Below, piece by piece: positions 19,208-27,757 of a DNA stretch of 32,979 nt. Origin of the DNA: Spirogloea muscicola (Eukaryota > Streptophyta > Zygnematophyceae > Spirogloeales > Spirogloeaceae). Position 1 is the stretch's first letter. Every line of letters begins with the position of its first letter. Below the pieces are notes generated by a model. That model saw nothing but the letters and a program-made list of their open reading frames with translations, was not told the origin of the DNA and made no database searches. The position numbers were made by a program, and so were the translations under genes. The DNA lies in assembly GCA_009602725.1 (NCBI GenBank), contig WELB01000319.1, forward strand, positions 1 to 32,979. The letters run 5' to 3'.

Positions 19208-20990
19208 AAGGAGAGAAGAAGGAAGCTCTTCCAAAGAGAGAGTGCTCGCCCATTGAGAATATTGGGAAAGGCCAGCCCAAAGGAATGGACAAGGTCTGAG
19301 GGAGCCTGAGTGCGAACGACTAGGACTAAGACGTCAGCCAGGGAACGCTCAGTAACCTCTAGTCAGGAGATGCAAGTCCGAGTAGCTAGCTGGCGGAAAG
19401 ACGTCGCCCTGACGGAAGCCGGAGGCCGCCGCCAAAGCTCGGCCTGCGCGCAAGTAAACCGCGAAGGCAAGGGACCGCTGCATCGAGACGGCCAAACGCA
19501 TATGGAACACTTGAGCGAGGGACCCGGCGACGTTGAAGCCGGGCTGCTCGCCCTGCTGCCCGAGGCGGCGGGCCGCTGCACGCCGCGCCAGGCGGTGGAG
19601 CAAGTCAAGCCATTTCGAGCCAAAGGCTCCGTGCACGTCGACTGCCAGTGGAACGAACCCGTCTCCCACCGGGTGATCCGAGTACTTCCGTTCCTTTTCG
19701 CCCGCCGCTTGGCTGACTGCGTAGCCCGCCTCCTCCGACGAGCGTTTGGAGCTGCTGGAAACGAAGCTGTCAGTTGTGACGACGTCTGCGATGAGCCGAG
19801 GTCCCCCGCCGAGCGCGCTGGCGACGAGGTCGGCGCGCCGGGTGTGGATGCGGCCATCCGCCCCAACGGTCGGAGGCATGACGCTGGTGTTCTCGAGCGC
19901 CACCGCATAACCGGCCTCGACAAAGATGCCAAACATGGCATCCCGCAGCAGGTCGTGCGTTCCTGTCCGCTCCCCGCCCCATGCGCACCTCAGCATGTGA
20001 GCTGCCAACGATGCCGCGTCGGAACCGCGCTCTCCGCGCTCACACTGCTGTACTCCACTAAGGCAGGGTGTGTGGAGGCTGAGGAGGCGGTGCACCGCCG
20101 TGCGGAAGGCGTCGTCAGGCATGCGGAGCGCATCGTGGACAGGCAGGGCACACAACCAAGCTGCCGCCCCTGGTGAGGATGCCGAGAGCAACCGCGCGCG
20201 CCCCCGGAGGTCGGCCGATGGCAAAAGCCCCATCGCCGTGGTGAAGGCGGCCGCATCTACCTCTGCCATGAAGCGAGGTTGGGCCCGGAGGTCGGCCGTG
20301 CGCGCGAGGTGCGCGAACAGGACGGCCCGTGGCACCAGGGCGGGGTGATCTGCATGCAGCGCATCCCGGGCAGAGCGTAGAGCCGCCTGGAAGGGCAAAG
20401 TGCCAGTCTCCACGTCCGCTGCCGCCTGATCCAGAAGGCGACCCCCATGCCGGATGAAACGCTGGGCCACCGACGACGCAACCTGCGCCCAGCTCCCCAG
20501 GTGGGCTGCCCGGCAGGCACGAGCCAGCGGACGGCAGCCCAGACCCCCGCGGCTCACAGGCAGGGAGGCCTGGTGCACGGCAGCCGGCGTCGCCAGGAAG
20601 GCCGGGTGCTGGACCAGGGCCGCTGCGCTGGCGAGGAGACCTGCATCAAAAGTTGCATAGGCAGCCTGCGCCGCCGGGGAGGGGGAAGGGCTCGGGCCAG
20701 GTACAGGGGACGTTGGGCTATGCTGCGCGTCAGCATGGCGAGCCCTAGCTGCATGTCGCGCAACTCCGGGAGGCGGGCCGCCGGCCTGAGGTGCTCCTGC
20801 AGCTTGTTCCGCAGCTGATCGTCCACGAAGATCGGTGATCCCAAGGGAACCCCGAGGAGTGTGAGGCCCCCCGCTGGTGTCTGACAGCCGGAGGGTAGGC
20901 GGAGGAGGGCTGGCAACCCTTGTGGGGACCAAGCGCTGCACTTCGACGCGCGGATGTCCAGGCCGATCTCCATCAGCTGCGCCTCGAGGG
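19208..20990 (-). mobile_element. longest LINE copy, 5'-truncated in the reverse transcriptase
   Basis: About 1.8 kb on the minus strand, inserted in the 3' hairpin of an older copy (19164-19207 plus 20991-21125). It retains the end of the reverse transcriptase, the nuclease domain, the C-terminal tail and a 3' UTR with GGCCAGCCC and GCTCGCCCATTGAG (plus orientation). There is no poly(A). The 5' part (RT palm with the catalytic Asp pair, any ORF1) is absent. Confidence 0.88.
19349..20990 (-). pseudogene. LINE protein: RT thumb plus PD-(D/E)XK-like nuclease
   Basis: From 20990 downwards one frame reads the region after the RT palm (EIGLDIRASKCSAW, LLGVPLGSPIFVDDQL, RPLYLARALPP). A frameshift near 20680-20695, in a C-rich run, moves to the frame that stays open to the TGA at 19349. 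That frame holds SLPVSRGGLGCRPL, then CAWGGERTGTHDLLRDAMF, RRADLVAS, LIADVVTTDS, KERKYSDH and FVPLAVDVHGAFGSKW, and ends YSDLHLLTRGY. The spaced Asp-x-x-x / Asp-Val-Val / Lys pattern is typical of restriction-like (PD-(D/E)XK) domains at the C-terminus of some LINE polyproteins. That would cut target DNA and prime reverse transcription from the nick. The nuclease call is from the motif pattern only. The first ~85 residues of the long frame (20941-20690) are out of frame and not real. Confidence 0.82.
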
Positions 20991-21125
20991 GGCCAGCCAA
21001 AAAAGAATGGACAAAATCCAAAGAGCTACAGGAGAATCACTCGGTAACCCCTGCTGAGCAGCCGCAGGTCGGAGATGCTAGGCTCGTTGAAGTGGGTCCC
21101 CTGGCCAGAGCCAGAGGCAGCAGCG
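20991..21125 (-). mobile_element. interrupted LINE tail (right part)
   Basis: Begins with the right hairpin arm GGCCAGCC, then the 3' UTR and the C-terminal codons (ending RGY stop at ACTCGGTAACC). It matches 18471-18560 closely. Truncated at about 21125. Confidence 0.75.
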
Positions 21126-21200
21126 AAGGGAGCCAGGGGAAGCGCTAAGAAACAGAAACAAAGCAGGTACAAATCACTCAGTAACCTCTGCTAAGCAGCC
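21126..21200 (-). mobile_element. LINE 3' UTR fragment
   Basis: AGCGCTAAGAAACAGAAAC and AATCACTCAGTAACCTCTGC match the 3' UTR and stop-codon region of the copy at 18342-18968. It ends abruptly in GCAGCC next to the following tail. Confidence 0.65.
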
Positions 21201-21362
21201 GGGGGGGCGAGGCTGTGAATAGCCAGCCCACAAGAAATGTACAAGGTCCAACGAAAATAGGTACCCCGACGAGACCCTGAAGTAGCAGCTGAAGCATGGC
21301 CTGCCCGCAAATGCACTGCGTGAGCTTTGAACCATTCGAAGGGAATGGATAGCCACATACCG
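21201..21362 (-). mobile_element. LINE tail, SDL-terminus deleted
   Basis: A hairpin-like GGCTGTGAATAGCCAGCCC is followed by a minus-strand coding match (AVHLRAGHASAATSGSRRGT). The last codons and stop present in other copies are missing. Confidence 0.65.
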
Positions 21363-21560
21363 AAAAAGAGAAAGTGACTTCCCCAAAGGGGCCGCTGGCT
21401 GTGAACAGCCAGCCCGAAAATAATAGACAAGGTTCTGAGGGGCCGAAAAGCGATAGAAGATGTGACACAGCAATAACCATGTGTTTTCTTCACACAATAA
21501 CCTCTAGTTAGTAGCCGCATGTCAGAAAGACTAGCCACCGGAAAGTGGTCGCCTTGACGA
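21363..21560 (-). mobile_element. LINE tail
   Basis: GGCTGTGAACAGCCAGCCC (hairpin) and the C-terminal codons (SDMRLLTRGY, stop at 21478-21490) mark another 5'-truncated copy. Confidence 0.65.
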
Positions 21561-21574
21561 ACAAGGGGGGCTTC

Positions 21575-22150
21575 TTTAAAAGGGGTGAAGGTTTAAACAG
21601 TTTCCAAATCAACAAGGTTCAACCCGAAAGAAAAGTTGGTGACCACACAGCTATGCAGCTGCTTTGTTTCTGTTTTTTAGCGCTTCCCCTGGCCCCCTTC
21701 TCGTATTCTGTTCATTCTTTTTCGGGCTGGTTTTTCCAGCCCCTGTTCTCAATGGGCGAGCACTTACTATGCAGAGACAACAGCGACTGGAAGTTGAGTA
21801 CCTCGAGTCAGCAGCCGCAAGTAGGAATAAATTGCAGCTGAAAAAGGTGGACCCTGTCCAGACCCAAAAGCAGCAGCCATGGCATGGCCTGCCCGCAAGT
21901 GCACTGCATGAGACTGGGACCGAGGAAGGATCTGGTTAGCCGCATACGGAGAACCTGGGCAAGCGACCCAGCGGCGTTGAAGCCGGGCAGCTCACCTTAC
22001 TGTCCCTGTCGACGATCAATGGCCCGCCGTGCAAGCCGCTGCAGAACGTCCAGCCTTCGACTGCCGAACGCCCCCACTGCCAGCCCCACAAAGTCATTGC
22101 CGTCTGGATGATCCTTGTACTTCCGCTCTTTGCCACTGGCAGCCTTGCCA
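21575..22150 (-). mobile_element. LINE copy hosting an antisense tail insert
   Basis: The minus strand encodes KERKYKDHPDGNDFVGLAVG, then AFGSRRLDVLQRLARRA and a degraded C-terminal tail. Its 3' UTR is interrupted at 21651-21774 by the short plus-strand tail. It is closest to the tail at 32545-32790, which shows the uninterrupted 3' UTR. Confidence 0.75.
21659..21766 (+). mobile_element. 108-bp LINE tail-only insert with 8-bp target duplication
   Basis: Contains only the 3' UTR: TTAGCGCTTCCCCTGGCCCC, the stem-loop GGGCTGG/CCAGCCC and TCAATGGGCGAGCACTTA. It is flanked by CTATGCAG at 21651-21658 and 21767-21774. The homologous tail near 32610-32650 has the corresponding word once (TTATGCAAG), i.e. 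an empty site. Confidence 0.82.
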
Positions 22151-22156
22151 AATGCC

Positions 22157-22170
22157 AAAAAAAAAAAAAA
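22157..22170. repeat. A14 homopolymer
   Basis: Fourteen A on the plus strand between two minus-strand LINE tails. It has the wrong orientation to be the poly(A) tail of either. Confidence 0.8.
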
Positions 22171-22192
22171 GAAGCGCGGCCAGATTGACTGG

Positions 22193-22425
22193 TGGCTGGG
22201 AAAGGCCAGCCCAAAGGAATGGACAAGGTCAGAGGGGGCCTGAGTGCGAAGGACTAGGACTAAGACATCAGCCAGGGAACGCTCAGTAACCTCTAGTCAG
22301 GAGATGCAAGTCCGAGTAGCTAGCTGGCGGAAAGACGTCGCCCTGACGGAAGCCGGAGGCCGCCGCCAAAGCTCGGCCTGTGCGCAAGTGAACCGCAAAG
22401 GCAAGGGACCGCTGCCAGAGGCTGC
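22193..22425 (-). mobile_element. LINE tail, close relative of the long copy
   Basis: Nearly identical to the 3' end of the long copy (about 19256-19490), including GGCCAGCCCAAAGGAATGG, the stop region and YSDLHLLTRGY. 5'-truncated at about 22425. Confidence 0.82.
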
Positions 22426-22485
22426 AGCTTGAGCACGGCCAGCACGCAGTTGCAAGGCGTGGGCCATGGAAATGCGTGTATATTA

Positions 22486-22625
22486 AGAGATGGGGAGGCC
22501 ATGTGTGGCCAAGTACAAAGGCAAGCATATTGGACAGATGTACGTCACCTGCTGCTAAGCTGACCCGCTCAGTAACCACGAGTCAGCACATAGAGGTCGC
22601 TAGCTGACGCTCGAATACCGGACGG
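22486..22625 (-). mobile_element. LINE tail, third 3'-UTR subtype
   Basis: Encodes SDLYVLTRGY stop on the minus strand, followed by CGGGTCAGCTTAGCAGCAGG. The same subtype is found in an intron at 28677-28775. Confidence 0.7.
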
Positions 22626-22748
22626 CAATGGAGGGAGATGAACAGGTGCATGCACATGCGCTTGCAATACACCTGCATCCCAACACCTGGGACTGCCTCT
22701 CACAGCCATTGCCTTACATTGGAAGAGCTCTTTGGATGATTTGTAGCT

Positions 22749-23215
22749 GCTTTCTTTCTTTGTGTGCTTTGGTTTCTTAGCGCTTCCTCTGGCTTCCTCT
22801 GGCAGAAGAAGGCTCGCCCATAAAGAAAGAGGGGCTGGCAAAGCCAGCCCAAAAAGAATGGACAATGTCCAAAGCCGAAGAATGAGAAGCCGAGGAAGGA
22901 CTCCTCTACCAATCACGACAACATACTAGGGAAGCTCAGTACCCGCGAGTGAGCAACATCAGGTCCGAGTAGCTCGAGGCAGGGAAGGAGGCACTCCGCC
23001 GAGACCCGGAGGCCGCGGCCAGAGCGCGTCCTGCGCGCGTGTGGACAGCGTGGGCAAGGGATCGCTGGAACGATACCGCCAAGCGCATGCGAAAGACCTG
23101 GGCGAGCGACCCGGCGGCGTTGAAGCCGGGCTGGCCCCCTTCTCGTTCTTTGTTCATTCTTTTTTGGGCTGGCTTGTCCAGCCCCTATCCTCAATGGGCG
23201 AGCCCTTTCTTCTTT
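22749..23215 (+). mobile_element. plus-strand LINE tail split by another LINE copy
   Basis: The left part (22749-22803) ends GCGCTTCCTCTGGC, with a local TTCCTCTGGC duplication. The right part (23131-23215) starts CTGGCCCCCTTCTCG and continues through the stem-loop to CAATGGGCGAGCCC. Joined, they match the intact tail at 21659-21766 in order. The minus-strand copy 22804-23130 lies between, with CTGGC on each side. Confidence 0.8.
22804..23130 (-). mobile_element. 5'-truncated LINE tail inserted in a plus-strand tail
   Basis: Minus strand: FNAAGSLAQVFRMRLAVSF, RAGRALAAASGSRRS and SSYSDLMLLTRGY stop, then the 3' UTR with stem-loop. Almost identical to 13377-13671 but extends about 45 bases further 5'. 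Confidence 0.85.
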
Positions 23216-23553
23216 GGATGAGCTTACCCTTTCCTTCCTCTGGCTTGGCCTTCAACAGCCATGTGGGAAAAACATTCTTCCATGCCAACCAGTATTTTAA
23301 TGAGCATGCAAGAAGATGTTTCAACCCCTTCATTGCCACGCTAGTTCCGGTCAAGCAAGGGGCTCTTCCACACGCATTTCCAGCTGGAGTGGAGTAGCAA
23401 CCCTTTCCGATGAGAGGACCGAAGCTACTGAAATTGGATGCAAACACGAGTATCTAGTGGGTCCAGGGATACGGTGAATCCCCCGTTTGCATGTTCCATG
23501 GGCATTCAAATGCATGGATGATCGTTGGCCGCTCGACTTCAGCTTGACTTCCG
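23216..23553. other. unassigned spacer
   Basis: A plus-strand frame ending at 23397 (HANQYFNEHARRCFNPF) is coherent but unrecognised. Nothing else is visible. Confidence 0.3.
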
Positions 23554-23953
23554 CCACCTGCAGCAGTCCCGGCGAGCTCTCCCCGCTGGACTCCCACGGC
23601 CAAGGCCTACTGCACCGGCGGCGGCGGCGGCCGCGGCGGCGGCGGCGGCCGCCGCNGCGGCGGGAGGCGGGAGGCGGCGGCCTTCGTCATCGACGGCTAG
23701 GTGCCATATTGGCGGCGGTGGCGGTAACGAGACGACCGCCAAGTCGCGCACTGTGGCGGATGCGGCCGCCGCGGCGGGCCTCGCGGCGGCGTGAGCGGCC
23801 GCCGGGAGGCCAGCGCGAAATTTTCGGCGTGAAACGCGGAGGTCTTCCCGCCTTCCGTTGCGGACGCCGGTGGCGCCGCCGGTGCCTGGCGGAGGGGCTC
23901 TTGATGAGACTTGCTGAAGCGACGAGCCGCGCAAGCGCCTCGCACGGGCGCTC
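23554..23953 (+). promoter_or_regulatory. GC/CGG-rich region upstream of the RBR ligase gene
   Basis: Dense CGG/GCC runs including the 'n' at 23656, directly upstream of the RNF216-like ATG. It probably holds the promoter and 5' UTR. No TATA box is seen. Open frames here are composition artefacts. Confidence 0.35.
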
Positions 23954-26900
23954 ATGGAGGTCGCTGGCGCCGAGACGGCTGGCCACCGACGACGCGCGAG
24001 CTCGTCCGGGACCCCGCCGGAGCTGCCGGACGTCTACGTGGTGGAGCGCGGCGCCCCGGCCGTCATCGACCTCCTGGACAACGACCGCGAGGCTGCGATA
24101 GCGCAGCATCGCCCGTCCGCGGAGGACCTGCACGACGCCATAGAGACTCTCGTGGCCATCTTCCCGACGCTGACATGCGAGGCCGCACGGATGCACCTGT
24201 CGGCCGCCATGGACAGCCTTCCTCTGCAGGCGGCGCTGGAGGTTGTGCTCGAGAGGTTCCTCAGTGGTGACTGCCCGACACCACCTCAGGAGGTCTCTGC
24301 AGCTGAAGGCCTCCGTGAAGCACAGGCTCTGGACAGGCAGACAGGCCCTGGATTGCTCACAAAGGAGGAGCTCTTCAGGATCGAGCCGCCGCCACTCGAA
24401 GCCGGGCAGGCTTACGCCGACTGGTGCTTGCTGACGCTGTCCAACGAGTTTCCCACGATATCCAAAGCGGACTTAAGGAGAGCGCTGAAATCACATGCAG
24501 GCCGGATCGCTCCAACACACAGCTCACTGATGCTTGAGTTGCAGCGAATGGCCGAAGCAGATTCTGGCTCAACAAGTGGCACGGAAGCAGGTACTTCTAT
24601 ACCTGCTTTGTTTTATAACATGGCAACAGTCATAGTAAACGGGCTGTCAGAAACTCGCTGAAGCAGAGGGCCTCCACTTCGGATGTTGAATCTACTACAA
24701 CTATGACCAATTTGATACTGTTGTTGCCATGTGCCCTAGCTGCTAGCTACTCAGTATCTGCTGTTTGCTGCAGGGCCACCCACTGCGGGGTGGCTGAGGA
24801 ACAAGCCGCTGGTCCTGACTAAAAGGAGAAGGAGGTTGTCCTCAACTACTAACTCTCATATCAGCATCCACTTTGAGGCAGAGTGGTCAGCGCTGCAGAG
24901 GTTGTATGTCAAGGATCAAGAGCTGCGTGACATGCAGCTGGCAAAGAGATACAACGACGAGCAGTACGAGAAGGAAAGTCAGCACATCGAGTGCGGCTGC
25001 TGCTGTGGCGAGTTCTCCTTTGAGGATATGGTGCAGGTAAGGCCAGAGTATAGCAGCACTGCTAGCAGTGGTAACCAAGCTCTCTTGTGATGTCACTCCT
25101 GTGACACCCTGCAGTAATTGAGAAGAAACGCCAATAGACAAATTGAAGTATGTAGCTCTACTGGATGCTCCTGGTTGCAGTGTGCAGATGGTCATCTCTT
25201 CTGCTTCAGTTGCCTGAGGAGAAGGATCGAGGAGTCCACGTTTGGCGGAATGTCAGCCACTGGAGCTCTTCCCTGCATGGCAACAGATGGTTGTGACGAG
25301 TTATTTCCTGGCGCCGAGGTCAGTCAAGTGGGCCTCACCGGAACATATCTGTATAGGCCGCCCAAATACAACACAAGGCCTCTTTGGATGCAAATGCATG
25401 AAGAAGTATGTGGTCTTGCTCATGTGGCATCCAGTGTGGCGTTCAGTAGCACCTTCAGACTGTTTCTATTGCGGTATGTACTCGTGGCTGGTGACATGGT
25501 CTTGTTTTCGAGCAGGTCAGGCGAGCCCTACCTGCTGATATCCTCGACAATTACGAGCAGCGGCAGGCACAGTTTGCAATTCAACAGGCAGGCCTTGTTG
25601 GTCTGGTATGCCCTTTCCATTGTACACAAGTTCTTGTTGTGGAGCACTCGTGTGCTGGACAGTGCAGCTACTTTACTGCACACAGCAACCGGTCAACCAT
25701 GATATATCAGCACTTCGTCTTGGTTGTGCTCTGTGATTGCGACTCCCATGTGACATTGTAATCGCAGGTGTACTGCCCCTTCTGTGACTTTGCAGTGGAG
25801 CTCCATGAGGACCAGAGAGTTTTGGATTGTCCGAATCAATCTTGCCTGAAGGTCAGTATCCTTCTTTGTTGTTCAATGAGGCATGCTTGGTCGATCTAGT
25901 GACTTGTATTGTCTGATGGGAAAATTGCAATTTGGATAAAAAGATGTCAGTGGGCCATTAATCATGCAACCTTTACTCTTGATGATGCACTTGCTAGGTC
26001 AATCTTTGAAATGACCTCTATGGCCATATTGCAACAGACTGCCCTGTACAGGCTATCATTCATGTCTCCAAAGTTGGTGGGCAGTCCTCTTGCAGGCATT
26101 GCAAAGAGGCGAGTCACTTACCCTTCCGCTGCGAAGAGATTGAGAAGGTACCCCTTGGCAAGTATTGCTTTTGGCAAGTATTGTTTACTGAGACATGCTC
26201 TGGTAGATAATGAGATTCTGTTGTGTTGGACATGTTGGCATCAAGTTCTCCAAGCACAAATCTTCCAAATCTTGAGAAGCCAAATGCTAGGGTAATCTCT
26301 TGATGAGCATGCAGCGAGGGCGCAAGGGGCTGGGGTTTGTTTGCAGTGGAGTCCTGAGACTAGCTCATTATTGTTACATATATGCAAGTTTGCTTGTGCT
26401 TATCAAAGAGTTCACTTGTCATATTCACAGAAATCTGAGACTAATGTGAGAACAAAGATTGAAGAGGTATTGCATCCTGTTCCTGAATCCTGCAAACCTG
26501 ACCCTTGCATATTATTTTTGAAAGATGTCCCTGCTGCTTACTGCCACTCCACCATGTCTTAGTAGCCTACTTCTCATATTCTTCTCCTCCTTATTCGTCT
26601 TCAATTACTACAACTGCTTCTTGTACTTTCGTTTATCTTCCTCTGCCAGACATATGGTCCCTATAGTCATCGATTCTGAATGAAGCTGTAATGTTATTCT
26701 GCAGCTAATGACGAAAGCTTTGGTCCGACAGTGCCCACACTGCTCTGCTGAACTCATCAAGAGTGATGGCTGCAACAAGGCAAGTGCTGCCATTAGTCTT
26801 TGAGCTTATTTTTTAGCCAGGGACTCTCCAAAGACTCTTAAAATTATCATCACAGGTGTCACTTTCAGCCTCACAAGTTCATGACATGGTGGCAACAGAT

Positions 26901-27710
26901 GAGGGCAGACATACCTACAGTCCTCACAGACCAAGCAAAGCTTCCCTGCATCATGAAGTAGTCATCCACGAAGATTACTGCCACAACAATGAAACAAGTG
27001 GATGAGGCTTGTCCACAAGCTGTGGTGTATGCAGGTTGTATGTCGCTGTATGCGATACATGTGCTATGTCTGCAGGGAGCCGGTTAAAGACTACAATCAC
27101 TTCTGCCAGGTGGATTCTGTTGCTGATTCTGTGCTTAGAAGTGTTGTGCATAGTAGGCTCGCTTGTGACAGTGCATGAATCAGTTGAATAGTGACGGTTG
27201 AGAACGTGGAGGGCTCATCCCAGTGTGCTCGATTTGCAGCATCCCTTAAATCCAGGCGACGCCTGCAGTAGCTGCAAGAAGTGCCCGCTGTTTTACAAGG
27301 TACATGCAGCAACTTGATGCCGAGTGGTCCCCTGCTCATTGCATGCATGTGTGTCACAGATTAGCCCATGGCATCCCGCCATGCATTGTTGTGTGCTTGT
27401 TGTTCTTATCTTTGCGCAGCCAGATGGAGGAAATACCTCTACCGAGTCCTCAATCTTGGCAAACTTGCAACACTTCTAAACAAGCAAGAGTCTCATCTCT
27501 TATCTATTTCCTCTGAGCCTCTCATCTCAGCTGCACATTGATATGTCAATGCGTAACCTCTTGCAGGAGAATGAGACCGTGGTTGTTCAGAAGGCCAAGG
27601 AGACAGCTCTCAACGATGAGCGCCTACCAAGCGAAGCCAAATTTGATAAGCCAGTAGGACCCCCAGAGAACTTGCAAAGTACGCTGAAAAGAACACGGCC
27701 CTTGGATTGA
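23954..27710 (+). CDS. RNF216-like RBR E3 ubiquitin ligase
   Basis: A complete 554-residue protein. Exons: 23954-24590, 24774-25036, 25181-25318, 25516-25605, 25768-25851, 26085-26147, 26431-26466, 26705-26779, 27035-27109, 27240-27299, 27567-27710; all phases agree. A CUE-like helical segment lies at about 56-103 (AIETLVAIFPTL). RING1 (about 284-346) has IECGCCCGEF, CADGHLFCFSCL and PCMATDGC. The IBR (about 376-437) has YCPFCDFAVEL, LDCPNQSC and CRHCKEASH. RING2 (about 446-487) has RQCPHCSAELIKSDGCNK followed by CRCMRYMCYVCREP and DYNHFCQ. The order and the 'KDYNHFCQ' ending match RNF216/TRIAD3 rather than Ariadne or parkin. RBR ligases pass ubiquitin from E2 to a RING2 cysteine, then to substrate; that cysteine is within the SDGCNKVVCRC stretch. 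Intron 8 uses a GC donor (AAG|GCAAGT). The human-type long N-terminus is absent. Confidence 0.93.
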
Positions 27711-27757
27711 TCAAATTTTGGTACCATCTTATGCCTGGGCTTGTACCATGCTAACCC

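Noticed and set aside
19310-20176. 288-residue plus-strand frame
   Set aside because: It mirrors the LINE coding strand in a GC-rich region; the antisense frame has the family motifs.
20690-20941. N-terminal ~85 residues of the long minus-strand frame
   Set aside because: The adjacent frame carries the conserved RT thumb motifs, so this part is read out of frame upstream of a frameshift.
22157-22170. Poly(A) tail of a LINE or retrocopy
   Set aside because: The A run is on the plus strand whereas both neighbouring copies are on the minus strand, and other copies have no poly(A).
18342-23215. CRISPR-like or satellite array
   Set aside because: The repeats are of unequal length and spacing, on both strands, and encode LINE C-termini; this is a transposon nest in a eukaryotic genome.
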